The notes: generated by a model from the sequence alone, not told the origin. A stretch of 7,642 nucleotides of DNA from Deltaproteobacteria bacterium (GCA_016926135.1 JAFGPH010000288.1:1-7642); one strand, 5' to 3'; shown: positions 1 to 5,870, counted from the first letter of the stretch. Program-made: numbers and translations.

Positions 1-393
1 ATAGACAGCCTTTGCGTGTCGGAGACGGTCGACCCCCTGGTTTCGCGGATCACCCTGGTGGCCGTGGGGGACATGTTCATCCTGGAGCAGATCAAGAAAC
101 AGCTCAACAAGCTGATCAACGTGATCAAGGTGTGGGACTTCACGGATACGGAGTTCGTCCAGCGGGAAACGGCGCTTCTCAAGGTGAGGGCGAAACCCGA
201 GAACAGGGCCGAGATCCTTGGAATGGCCGACATCTTCCACGCAACGGTGGTGGACGTGGGTACGGAGTACTACACCCTGGAGGTGACAGGGGACGAGGGA
301 AAGATCAGCGCCCTCCTGAAGCTACTGAAGCCCCTGGGGATCAGAGAGATGGCCAGGACCGGGACGGTGGCCCTGGCACGAGAAAAGAAGTAG
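1..393 (+). CDS. ilvN: Acetolactate synthase small (regulatory) subunit, 5'-truncated by the window edge
   Basis: Regulatory subunit of acetohydroxyacid synthase, which activates the catalytic IlvB subunit and carries valine feedback inhibition at the first shared step of branched-chain amino acid synthesis. The frame is open from base 1 and begins IDSLCVSET..., matching the end of the first beta-alpha unit of the N-terminal ACT domain (family motif NIDSLCVAET). SRITLVAVGD then follows. About 130 residues are visible; the family is usually about 160-170, so roughly 30 N-terminal residues including the start lie upstream. The C-terminal ACT-like half ends in the typical RTGTVALARE. The in-frame GTG at 16 is not the true start because homology runs through it. 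ilvC follows after 12 bases and ilvB is expected just upstream. Identification by recalled family motifs; confident. Confidence 0.95.
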   Translation: MDSLCVSETVDPLVSRITLVAVGDMFILEQIKKQLNKLINVIKVWDFTDTEFVQRETALLKVRAKPENRAEILGMADIFHATVVDVGTEYYTLEVTGDEGKISALLKLLKPLGIREMARTGTVALAREKK

Positions 394-405
394 AAAGGAG
401 TCAGT

Positions 406-1461
406 ATGGCACAAATTGATTTTGGCGGCGTGGTGGAAGAGGTGGTAACTTCTGAGGAATTTCCCTTGGCCAGGACCAGGGAGGTGCTCAGGAATGAGAG
501 GATTGCCGTCCTCGGCTATGGGGTGCAAGGGCCGGGTCAGGCACTGAACCTCAAGGACAACGGTTTTGAAGTGATTATCGGGCAGCGCGAGGAGGAACCC
601 GTTTACTGGAACAAGGCCATTCAGGACGGCTTTGTGCCCGGCAAGACCCTCCTGCCCATCGAGGAGGCTGCAAGGAAGGGGACCGTCATCCTGTACCTGC
701 TTTCCGACGCAGGTCAGATGGCCACATGGCCCATGGTGAAAAGATGCCTCAACGAAGGGGACGCCCTCTATTTCTCTCACGGATTCTCCATCGTTTACAA
801 GGAGCAGACCAAGGTCATTCCCCCCAAGAACGTGGATGTCATCATGGTGGCGCCCAAGGGTTCCGGCCGCACGGTGCGCTCCAATTTCCTGGACGGGAGC
901 GGCATCAATTCGAGCTTCGCGGTGTTTCAGGATTTCACGGGTCGGGCCAAGGACAGGACCCTGGCCCTTGGTATCGCGATCGGTTCGGGGTATCTGTTCG
1001 CCACCACTTTCGAGAAGGAGGTCCACAGCGACCTCACGGGAGAACGGGGTGTCCTCATGGGTTGCCTTGCCGGCGTGATGGAGGCCCAGTATGACCTTCT
1101 CCGAAAAAAGGGCCACACACCCAGCGAGGCCTTCAACGAGACCGTCGAGGAACTCACCCAGAGCCTCATCCGTCTCGTGGGCGAGAACGGCATGGACTGG
1201 ATGTATGCCAATTGCAGCACCACGGCCCAGAGAGGCGCTCTGGACTGGAAGGGGCGTTTCCGGGATGCCGTGGCACCGGTTTTCGAGGAACTGTATCAGA
1301 GCGTCGTTGCCGGTGTGGAGACAGGGATCGTGCTGGAGGCGAACAGCGCCCCCGATTACCGGGAGCGACTGGAGAAAGAGCTGGCCGTGATGCGGGAGTC
1401 TGAGATGTGGAAGGCGGGCGCAGCGGTCCGGGCCCTCAGACCGGAGAACCGGAACAAGTAA
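406..1461 (+). CDS. ilvC: Ketol-acid reductoisomerase (KARI), Bacteroidetes/yeast-Ilv5-like subtype
   Basis: Converts acetolactate or acetohydroxybutyrate to the dihydroxy acids of valine/isoleucine synthesis by Mg-dependent alkyl migration and NAD(P)H reduction. An N-terminal Rossmann domain carries GYGVQGPGQ (residues 38-46). The C-terminal knotted helical domain follows. Catalytic candidates are H125 (YFSHGF), K151 (APKGSG), metal ligands D209 and E213 (SDLTGE), E245 and E249 (FNETVEEL), and S271 (CSTTAQRG). At 351 residues it is longer than the common class I enzyme (about 330-340). Motifs such as PKGSGRTVRSNF, INSSFAVFQD, MDWMYANCSTTAQRGALDW and the RPEN end are those of yeast Ilv5 and Bacteroidetes KARI. 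The cofactor loop after VIIG reads QREEEPVYW, acidic and lacking the usual Ser before Trp (see findings). The start has AAAGGAG at 394-400, five bases upstream. It lies between ilvN and leuB in one operon. Confidence 0.96.
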   Translation: MAQIDFGGVVEEVVTSEEFPLARTREVLRNERIAVLGYGVQGPGQALNLKDNGFEVIIGQREEEPVYWNKAIQDGFVPGKTLLPIEEAARKGTVILYLLSDAGQMATWPMVKRCLNEGDALYFSHGFSIVYKEQTKVIPPKNVDVIMVAPKGSGRTVRSNFLDGSGINSSFAVFQDFTGRAKDRTLALGIAIGSGYLFATTFEKEVHSDLTGERGVLMGCLAGVMEAQYDLLRKKGHTPSEAFNETVEELTQSLIRLVGENGMDWMYANCSTTAQRGALDWKGRFRDAVAPVFEELYQSVVAGVETGIVLEANSAPDYRERLEKELAVMRESEMWKAGAAVRALRPENRNK

Positions 1462-1500
1462 CGAGAAGATGTCCCACAGAGCCCACTGAGAGGGGAGAAA

Positions 1501-2565
1501 ATGTCCAAAACATACCATATCGCCGTAGTGCCCGGGGACGGGACCGGACCGGAGGTCGTGGCCGAAGGCATCAAGGCGCTGAAGGCCCTGGCAAAACGAT
1601 GTGCGCTGGAGTTTCGATTCAAGGAGTATCCCCTGGGTGGGGACCTCTACCTGAATAAGGGGGTCCTTCTTCCGGATGAGGTGGTGGAAGAATTCCGGGA
1701 GGCGGATGCCGTCTACCTGGGGGCCATCGGCCATCCGGACGTGAAATCGGGGATTCTGGAAAGAGACGTGCTCCTGAGGCTCCGCTTCGAGCTGGATCTC
1801 TACATCAACCTGAGGCCTGTGGTACTCTTTCCCGGTGTGGAAACCCCCTTGAAGGACAAGGGGCCCGGGGATATCGATTTTGTGGTGGTCCGGGAGAACA
1901 CGGAGGGGTTGTATGCCGGGGGCGGCGGCTTTTTCAAGAAGGGGACCCCCGACGAGGTGGCCATCCAGGAAGCCATCACCACGAGGAAGGGTGTGGAGCG
2001 GTGCATTCGCTATGCCTTCGAGTTCTGCCGGAGGAGAAACAGGAAAAGGCATCTCACTCTCTGCGGGAAAAGCAATGTGCTTATTTACGAGTCGGACCTC
2101 TGGACCAGGGTATTTCATGAGGTCCGCAAGGAATACCCGGAGCTCAGCATCGACTACCAGCATGTGGACGCCCTCTGCATGTGGATGATCAAAAACCCTG
2201 AACACTATGATGTTATCGTGACCAACAACATGTTCGGAGACATCATCACGGACATCGGCGCCATCATTCAGGGCGGCCTGGGGATAGCGGCCGGAGGGAA
2301 TATCAACCCCGAGGGCACCGCCATGTTCGAGCCCATGGGAGGTTCGGCGCCTAAGTACACCGGGCTCAACAAGATCAACCCCATGGCCGCGCTGGTCGCC
2401 GCTCAGATGATGCTGGATCACCTGGGTGAGCACGAGGCTGCGGGCATCCTGCTGGGTGCACTCAAGGCCGCCATACAAAACGACCTGAGGAGTCTGGAAG
2501 CAGGCAAGATGGGCCACGGCACCAGGGAGGTGGGGGACCTGGTGGTCGGCTATATCCTGGGGTAA
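1501..2565 (+). CDS. leuB: 3-isopropylmalate dehydrogenase-like decarboxylating dehydrogenase
   Basis: Member of the isocitrate/isopropylmalate dehydrogenase family, 354 residues, as usual for LeuB. In this operon the likely job is oxidative decarboxylation of 3-isopropylmalate to 2-ketoisocaproate in leucine synthesis. Visible features are the N-terminal VVPGDGTGPEV, the substrate arginines R95, R105 (INLRP) and R131 (RENTEGLY), catalytic Y138 and K190 (GKSNVL), and metal ligands D223, D247 and D251 (FGDIITD). The Leu pair 91-92 ahead of R95 matches the hydrophobic pocket that holds the isopropyl group in LeuB; isocitrate dehydrogenase has polar residues there. RENTEGLY (rather than RELTGG) and GSAPKYTG (rather than GSAPD) are closer to isocitrate-type relatives, so an isocitrate, homoisocitrate, tartrate or D-malate enzyme is a possible alternative. 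GAGGGGAG at 1488-1495 supports the ATG, 39 bases after ilvC. Confidence 0.82.
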   Translation: MSKTYHIAVVPGDGTGPEVVAEGIKALKALAKRCALEFRFKEYPLGGDLYLNKGVLLPDEVVEEFREADAVYLGAIGHPDVKSGILERDVLLRLRFELDLYINLRPVVLFPGVETPLKDKGPGDIDFVVVRENTEGLYAGGGGFFKKGTPDEVAIQEAITTRKGVERCIRYAFEFCRRRNRKRHLTLCGKSNVLIYESDLWTRVFHEVRKEYPELSIDYQHVDALCMWMIKNPEHYDVIVTNNMFGDIITDIGAIIQGGLGIAAGGNINPEGTAMFEPMGGSAPKYTGLNKINPMAALVAAQMMLDHLGEHEAAGILLGALKAAIQNDLRSLEAGKMGHGTREVGDLVVGYILG

Positions 2566-2572
2566 GGGAGGG

Positions 2573-3469
2573 ATGAGAGACGTCAGGATCGCGGCGGTTT
2601 GTATGACCTGCGTCCCCGGTGACATCGAGGGAAATCTCCGTAAGGCGGAGTACTACGTCTCGGAGGCCTCGGCACAGGGCGCGCAGATCGTCTGCTTTCC
2701 GGAACTCTCTGTGAGCGGGTACACCCTGAGAAACCCTTCTGCTCTCTGCTCCTCCCGGGGAGGGAAGGAGGTCACAAGGAGGATCGAGGCACTGGCCCGC
2801 GCCGGAAGGGTCATCATTCTTGCCGGGTTCGTGGAGGTCCGGAAGGGCCGGAAACCCTTCATCAGCCAGATGGTTGCGGGTCCCGCAGGACTTCTGGGAG
2901 TCTACAGGAAGACCCACCTCTCTCCGACCGAGAGGAAACTCTACCAGCCCGGTGGGGAGATCAACGTTTTTCAGGGCAATGGGGTCCGGTTCGGGGTTCA
3001 GCTCTGCTATGAGGCCCATTTTCCGGAAATCAGCACCCTGTTGGCCCTGAAAGGCGCAGAGATCCTTTTCCTGCCCCACGCCTCCCCCCGGGGAACCCCG
3101 GAAGAGAAGTTCCAGAGCTGGTCAAGACACCTTCCGGGAAGGGCCTTTGACAACAGTCTTTATGTGGTGGCCTGCAATCAGGTGGGAAGAACCTCAGAGG
3201 GTCTATCCTTTCCGGGCGTATCCCTGGTCGTTGACCCTGCCGGACAGGTGGTGGCAAGCCGCAAGGAAAACTCCGAGGGAATGCTTCTGGCGGACCTGAG
3301 CGCGGATACCCTGAGGAAGGCGAGAAAACACAGGATGAGATACTTTCTACCCGCCAGGAGGCCCGAGCTCTACGGGCTACTTGCCTTGCCTCCTCGGGAA
3401 AAGAGAACACAAAAGAAGGGCACACAAGGGGGGTCGTCCCCCTTCTGTGCCCTGTCTCGCAAAAGGTGA
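2573..3469 (+). CDS. Carbon-nitrogen hydrolase (nitrilase superfamily amidase), substrate unknown
   Basis: Nitrilase-superfamily enzyme expected to hydrolyse a non-peptide C-N bond such as an amide or carbamoyl group. The catalytic triad is visible: E44 in FPELSVSGY, K113 in YRKTHL and C145 in LCYEAHFPE. The fold looks complete from RIAAVCM near residue 5 to about residue 270. The last 25 or so residues are basic and low in complexity (PPREKRTQKKGTQGG...) and are encoded by a strong hairpin that looks like a terminator for the opposing dsrC, so they are probably not part of the enzyme core. The ATG lies only 7 bases after the leuB stop, with GGGAGG almost touching it. It was chosen because the first beta strand needs it. 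The close spacing makes it the last gene of the ilv-leu operon. I do not recognise a specific subfamily; omega-amidase, carbamoyl-amine amidase or an aliphatic amidase would all fit. Confidence 0.87.
   Translation: MRDVRIAAVCMTCVPGDIEGNLRKAEYYVSEASAQGAQIVCFPELSVSGYTLRNPSALCSSRGGKEVTRRIEALARAGRVIILAGFVEVRKGRKPFISQMVAGPAGLLGVYRKTHLSPTERKLYQPGGEINVFQGNGVRFGVQLCYEAHFPEISTLLALKGAEILFLPHASPRGTPEEKFQSWSRHLPGRAFDNSLYVVACNQVGRTSEGLSFPGVSLVVDPAGQVVASRKENSEGMLLADLSADTLRKARKHRMRYFLPARRPELYGLLALPPREKRTQKKGTQGGSSPFCALSRKR
3417..3453 (-). terminator. Intrinsic terminator of dsrC, inside the 3' end of the amidohydrolase gene
   Basis: A 16-bp inverted repeat has arms at 3417-3432 and 3438-3453, one internal mismatch (3425/3445) and a five-base loop GTCGT. 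Read on the - strand, the stem begins 31 bases past the dsrC stop and is followed by TTCTTTTGTGTTCTCTT, 12 T in 17. On the + strand the stem is followed by TGTCTCGC, which is not a T run, so termination is expected mainly for dsrC. Partial action as a two-way terminator between convergent genes is possible. Confidence 0.78.
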
Positions 3470-3484
3470 TATTGTCTGGCGGTG

Positions 3485-3802
3485 CTAAACGCAACCGGTG
3501 GGCTTGGGCAATCCGGCCATCTTGCAGGCGCCTTTACCCGGTCCCGATGGAAACAGCTCGTAGATGTATTTCAGCTTGAACCCGGTCACCTTGGAGAGAA
3601 TCCTGACCATGGGGGCAATGCCGTTCTTCTTGTAGTAATCCTGCAGAACGCTGATTACCTTCCAGTGTTCGTCTGTCAGTTCTTCGATACCTTCCGTAGT
3701 CTTCACGTACTTCACCCAGACCTTGTTCCAGTTGTTGAAGTCGTCGATGAAGCCGTCTTCATCCACATTGAAGGTGTTGCCTTCAAAATCAACCGTTGGC
3801 AT
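3485..3802 (-). CDS. dsrC: Dissimilatory sulfite reductase-associated sulfur carrier DsrC
   Basis: Small cytoplasmic sulfur carrier (DsrC/TusE family) that works with DsrAB. It leaves the reductase as a trisulfide between its two C-terminal cysteines, which the DsrMKJOP membrane complex is thought to reduce. The 105-residue length is typical. VDEDGFI, DYYKKNGIAPMVRILSK and the C-terminal arm GKGACKMAGLPKPTGCV are diagnostic. Both redox cysteines are present, C93 and the penultimate C104, ten residues apart. This identifies a true DsrC rather than a TusE-type protein with only the last Cys. A very strong ribosome binding site (AAAAGGAGGT, 3811-3820) precedes the ATG, in keeping with the high abundance of DsrC. 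It has its own promoter at the end of dsrN and its own terminator in the convergent gene. Confidence 0.98.
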   Translation of the reverse strand: MPTVDFEGNTFNVDEDGFIDDFNNWNKVWVKYVKTTEGIEELTDEHWKVISVLQDYYKKNGIAPMVRILSKVTGFKLKYIYELFPSGPGKGACKMAGLPKPTGCV

Positions 3803-3859
3803 ACGCTGTGACCTCCTTTTGACAGTAATTTTAAGGGCTTGAATTCAAAGTAGATGATT

Positions 3860-3888
3860 TGTATAGCCTATATTCCCCGCAATGTCAA
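3860..3888 (-). promoter_or_regulatory. Sigma70-type promoter of dsrC, overlapping the dsrN stop codon
   Basis: On the - strand the sequence reads TTGACA (3888-3883), a 17-base spacer, then TATACA (3865-3860). This is a perfect -35 box, ideal spacing and a -10 with one mismatch in its conserved positions. Transcription would start near 3853, giving a leader of about 50 bases with the AAAAGGAGGT site. The -35 box contains the TGA of dsrN (3887-3885). It allows dsrC to be made apart from dsrN. Read-through from dsrN is also likely, as no terminator is seen between them. Confidence 0.8.
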
Positions 3889-5318
3889 TCCCTCTTTTCA
3901 GACGACTTGGAAAAATTCTTCACCCTGCCCTCGGCCCATCGGAGGGCCGCACTCACCAGGCTTTCTCCCCAGAGAAGACTGCCCGCGGCATGAAGATGGG
4001 TGTATGTAGCGAGCAGGTTTTTCTTCCACACGCCGTCCCTCTCGCCATCCAGGCCTCTGCCTCTCAGCACCTTAAAGGCGGTGTGAAACTCCCGGGAATC
4101 GAGGAGCAGCGCCCTGGAATAGTGGAACTCATGCCCCTTCAGGACCTCGCCCACGGGGTAGTATGGGTTCTTGTCCGTCACTTCCAGAATGGTGTAGCCG
4201 TGCCCCTGGGGTTTTTCCTCCAGGAGGAAGGTGAGCGGCAGAACCCCTACCATGGGGTAGGTCGCGTCCCTCGACTGGAGGCGTTCTCCAAGGTACATGA
4301 GGCCGCCGCACTCCGCATAGACGGGCAGCCCCTTTTCGATCTCCTCCTTGAGGGATTCCCTGAAACCCCTGTTCCCTGCCAGGGCTTCGGCCTGGGTTTC
4401 CGGAAATCCTCCCCCTATATAAAGGGCATCCAGATCGGGGAGTGCCCTTTCCTCCATGGCGTTGATCTCCACCACGGCGGCCCCCAATTTTTCGAGTTGC
4501 TCCAGGTTCTCGGGATAGTAAAACCAAAAGGCGCGGTCCCGGATCACACCGATGCGGGGCGATTTGCGTTCAGAACTCAGGGGAATGCCCAGACCCTTGG
4601 GTGCGAGCTCCTGAACCAAGGGCGTCGTGTCATGGGCCACCTTCCACAGGGCCTGAAGATCCAGGTGCCTTTCCACAACCTCTTTTGTCCAATTCAGCGC
4701 CTTTTCGGCATAGACGCTTTCCAGGTGGGGGACGAGGCCCATGTGTCTTTCGGGAAAGAAGTTTTTCTTGAGTTTGGGCAGGGAACCAAAGACCGGCAGG
4801 CCGCAATACAGCTCTATTGCACTCCTCACAAGGGACTCCTGGCGGGCACCTGCGACCCTGTTCAGGATGACCCCGGCCACCCTCAAGTCGGGGTCAAACT
4901 TCTGGCACCCCATGATAAGGGCGGCGACGGTTCGAGTGGCCATGGTGACGTCGACTATGATGACCACGGGGCTCTTCAGTGTTTTTCCCAGCTCCGCGGT
5001 GCTGCAACAACCCTCCAGATCCAGGCCGTCGAAGAGTCCCCGGTTGCCCTCGATGACGGAGATATCTGCGCCCGAGGAGCGGGCGGTGAAGGACTTCAGG
5101 ATCTCCGCCGGGGTCATGAGAAAGGGGTCTAGGTTGTAACAGGGGCGGCGTGCAGCAAAGGAGAGCCATCCGGCGTCGATGAAATCCGGGCCCTTCTTGA
5201 AAACCGCCACGTCATGCCCCCTGGCCTTCCAGGCGGCTACCATACCCAAAGAAAGGATGGTCTTTCCAGACCCCCCTTTCAGGGCCGCAACGGTTAAGCG
5301 TGGTTGAGAAAATAGCAT
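3885..5318 (-). CDS. dsrN: DsrN-type siroheme amidase / cobyrinic acid a,c-diamide synthase family protein
   Basis: ATP- and glutamine-dependent amidotransferase of the CobB/CbiA family. Next to dsrAB and dsrC it is most likely DsrN, which amidates siroheme for the sulfite reductase; a role in cobalamin synthesis (CobB/CbiA) is the alternative. Numbered from the ATG at 5318 (477 residues), the N-terminal synthetase domain has a P-loop GGSGKT (15-20), KKGPDFIDAGW (about 41-51) and EGNRGLFDG (90-98). The C-terminal glutamine amidotransferase domain has IGGGFPE (301-307), nucleophile C337 in YAECGGLMYLG, GHEFHYS near 395-401, and conserved His in THLHAAGS (441-443). The start is uncertain: in-frame GTG at 5369 and ATG at 5354 also exist and none has a well-placed ribosome binding site (GAGAGGGG lies about 18 bases before 5318). 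I chose 5318 because it leaves a short N-terminus before the first strand, as in relatives. Confidence 0.88.
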   Translation of the reverse strand: MLFSQPRLTVAALKGGSGKTILSLGMVAAWKARGHDVAVFKKGPDFIDAGWLSFAARRPCYNLDPFLMTPAEILKSFTARSSGADISVIEGNRGLFDGLDLEGCCSTAELGKTLKSPVVIIVDVTMATRTVAALIMGCQKFDPDLRVAGVILNRVAGARQESLVRSAIELYCGLPVFGSLPKLKKNFFPERHMGLVPHLESVYAEKALNWTKEVVERHLDLQALWKVAHDTTPLVQELAPKGLGIPLSSERKSPRIGVIRDRAFWFYYPENLEQLEKLGAAVVEINAMEERALPDLDALYIGGGFPETQAEALAGNRGFRESLKEEIEKGLPVYAECGGLMYLGERLQSRDATYPMVGVLPLTFLLEEKPQGHGYTILEVTDKNPYYPVGEVLKGHEFHYSRALLLDSREFHTAFKVLRGRGLDGERDGVWKKNLLATYTHLHAAGSLLWGESLVSAALRWAEGRVKNFSKSSEKRD

Positions 5319-5398
5319 GATTTTGTTATGGGTTTTCCCCTCTCGGCAACGCATGGGAAAAGACAGCACGGCATACGGTGATGACCCGTCCAGGGATG

Positions 5399-5427
5399 GC
5401 TATAGATGGTTGTAAGAGGATTGTCAA
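5399..5427 (-). promoter_or_regulatory. Sigma70-type promoter of dsrN
   Basis: On the - strand: TTGACA (5427-5422), a 17-base spacer, then TATAGC (5404-5399). Transcription would start near 5392, about 74 bases before the ATG chosen for dsrN and about 22 before the alternative GTG. It lies back to back with the dsrA promoter, with 40 bases between the two -35 boxes. Confidence 0.7.
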
Positions 5428-5467
5428 TATGGCGGATGGCAGGGCGGCTCTCCCCGTGATTTTTCTG

Positions 5468-5497
5468 TTGACAAAAAAAGGGTCTTCTTACTATAAG
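5468..5497 (+). promoter_or_regulatory. Sigma70-type promoter of dsrAB
   Basis: TTGACA (5468-5473), an 18-base spacer beginning with an A run, then TATAAG (5492-5497). It is the best + strand promoter match between dsrN and dsrA. I looked for a closer one before dsrA and found only poor matches. Start of transcription is expected near 5504, more than 360 bases before dsrA. Confidence 0.68.
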
Positions 5498-5617
5498 CGA
5501 TAGTCTATTCTTCCAATGCGCGGGAACCCTTAGCGGTGATTGAGTCGAGACCTCGCGTATGCTTTTCCGCAGTGCACAAGACCCTATCGCTGCCTTTATG
5601 GCCGGCGCCCTTGCGAT

Positions 5618-5670
5618 CCCTTGGCCGGACGGCCCCGGTTGTTCTGGAGATGCCGACGCGGGGCCAAGGG
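5618..5670. repeat. Inverted repeat in the dsrA leader
   Basis: Perfect 9-base arms CCCTTGGCC (5618-5626) and GGCCAAGGG (5662-5670) enclose 35 bases. Inside, GGCCG-GA-CGGCC (5623-5634) could form a competing short hairpin, and AAGGGC (5666-5671) could instead pair with GCCCTT at 5607-5612. Several mutually exclusive folds are thus possible in the leader RNA. Confidence 0.5.
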
Positions 5671-5689
5671 CATGTGCACGTGAAGGCTG

Positions 5690-5728
5690 GCGGTTTGAAT
5701 AGAACCCGCTCCTGCAACCTGGGCGGGT
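5690..5728. repeat. Overlapping alternative hairpins in the dsrA leader
   Basis: AACCCGC (5703-5709) can pair upstream with GCGGTTT (5690-5696, one mismatch, six-base loop), or its last six bases can pair downstream with GCGGGT (5723-5728, 13-base loop). The two hairpins exclude each other. No T run follows either, so a classical attenuator is not evident. Confidence 0.35.
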
Positions 5729-5735
5729 GTAACCA

Positions 5736-5747
5736 TTTCAATTGAAA
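5736..5747. repeat. Perfect 12-base palindrome TTTCAATTGAAA in the dsrA leader
   Basis: A complete palindrome in an AT-rich patch about 230 bases past the predicted dsrA promoter and 123 before the dsrA start. It could be a site for a dimeric regulator or chance; only one copy is seen. Confidence 0.35.
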
Positions 5748-5796
5748 AGACATTTGCCATGAGAGCAAAGTTTGAGGGAGGAGGTGAGGCTGGGTA

Positions 5797-5853
5797 CTGA
5801 TCTTGGTATATGTCGCCCCTTTCAAGGAGAGCTATAACCCTATTTATCATTGA
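5797..5853 (+). other. Possible leader peptide frame before dsrA (weak)
   Basis: GGAGGTGA at 5780-5787 matches the 16S rRNA tail over eight bases. A frame from CTG 5797 (nine bases downstream) or TTG 5803 runs 18 or 16 codons (..LVYVAPFKESYNPIYH) to TGA at 5851-5853, just before the dsrA ribosome binding site. A second frame, ATG 5810 to TGA 5879-5881, would code 23 residues and overlap the dsrA start. No normal start codon sits at ideal spacing, so this is speculative. Confidence 0.2.
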
Positions 5854-5870
5854 AGAAGGAGGCATGAATA

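Larger units (their letters stand above)
5504..5870 (+). other. Long untranslated leader of dsrAB
   Basis: About 367 bases lie between the predicted transcription start and the dsrA ATG with no convincing gene. Open frames crossing it on both strands lack family-like sequence and good ribosome binding sites. It holds several inverted repeats (5618-5670, 5690-5728), a 12-base palindrome (5736-5747), and a full GGAGGTGA ribosome-binding sequence at 5780-5787 with no normal start codon behind it. No match to a riboswitch family I know was recognised by eye, and no cobalamin-type box was seen. If the real promoter were closer to dsrA, part of this would be ordinary spacer. Confidence 0.5.

Noticed and set aside
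322..2625. 767-codon open frame on the - strand opposite ilvC and leuB
   Set aside because: It is antisense to clearly recognised ilvN, ilvC and leuB genes, which share one frame. Its protein is His/Pro/Gly-rich without family motifs, as expected for a shadow of GC-rich coding DNA.
3882..5132. 416-codon open frame on the + strand opposite dsrN
   Set aside because: Complementary to an intact two-domain amidotransferase gene. It lacks a good ribosome binding site and any family signature.
5598..5616. Sigma54-like element TGGCCGG...CTTGC
   Set aside because: The distance between the GG and GC elements is one base longer than the strict -24/-12 spacing, and the -24 half is a poor match.
5559..5702. 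47-codon + frame (MLFRSAQDPIAAFMAGALAI...) in the leader
   Set aside because: Slightly hydrophobic, but no ribosome binding site precedes the ATG and the composition is that of GC-rich noncoding DNA.
5505..5865. Short open frames of 69-106 codons on both strands in the dsrN-dsrA interval
   Set aside because: Rich in Arg, Pro and Ser, with no ribosome binding sites at sensible spacing and no recognised motif. Better read as leader sequence.
5504..5870. Cobalamin riboswitch near a CobB-like gene
   Set aside because: No B12-box-like sequence was seen, and the leader points towards dsrA rather than the CobB-like gene.
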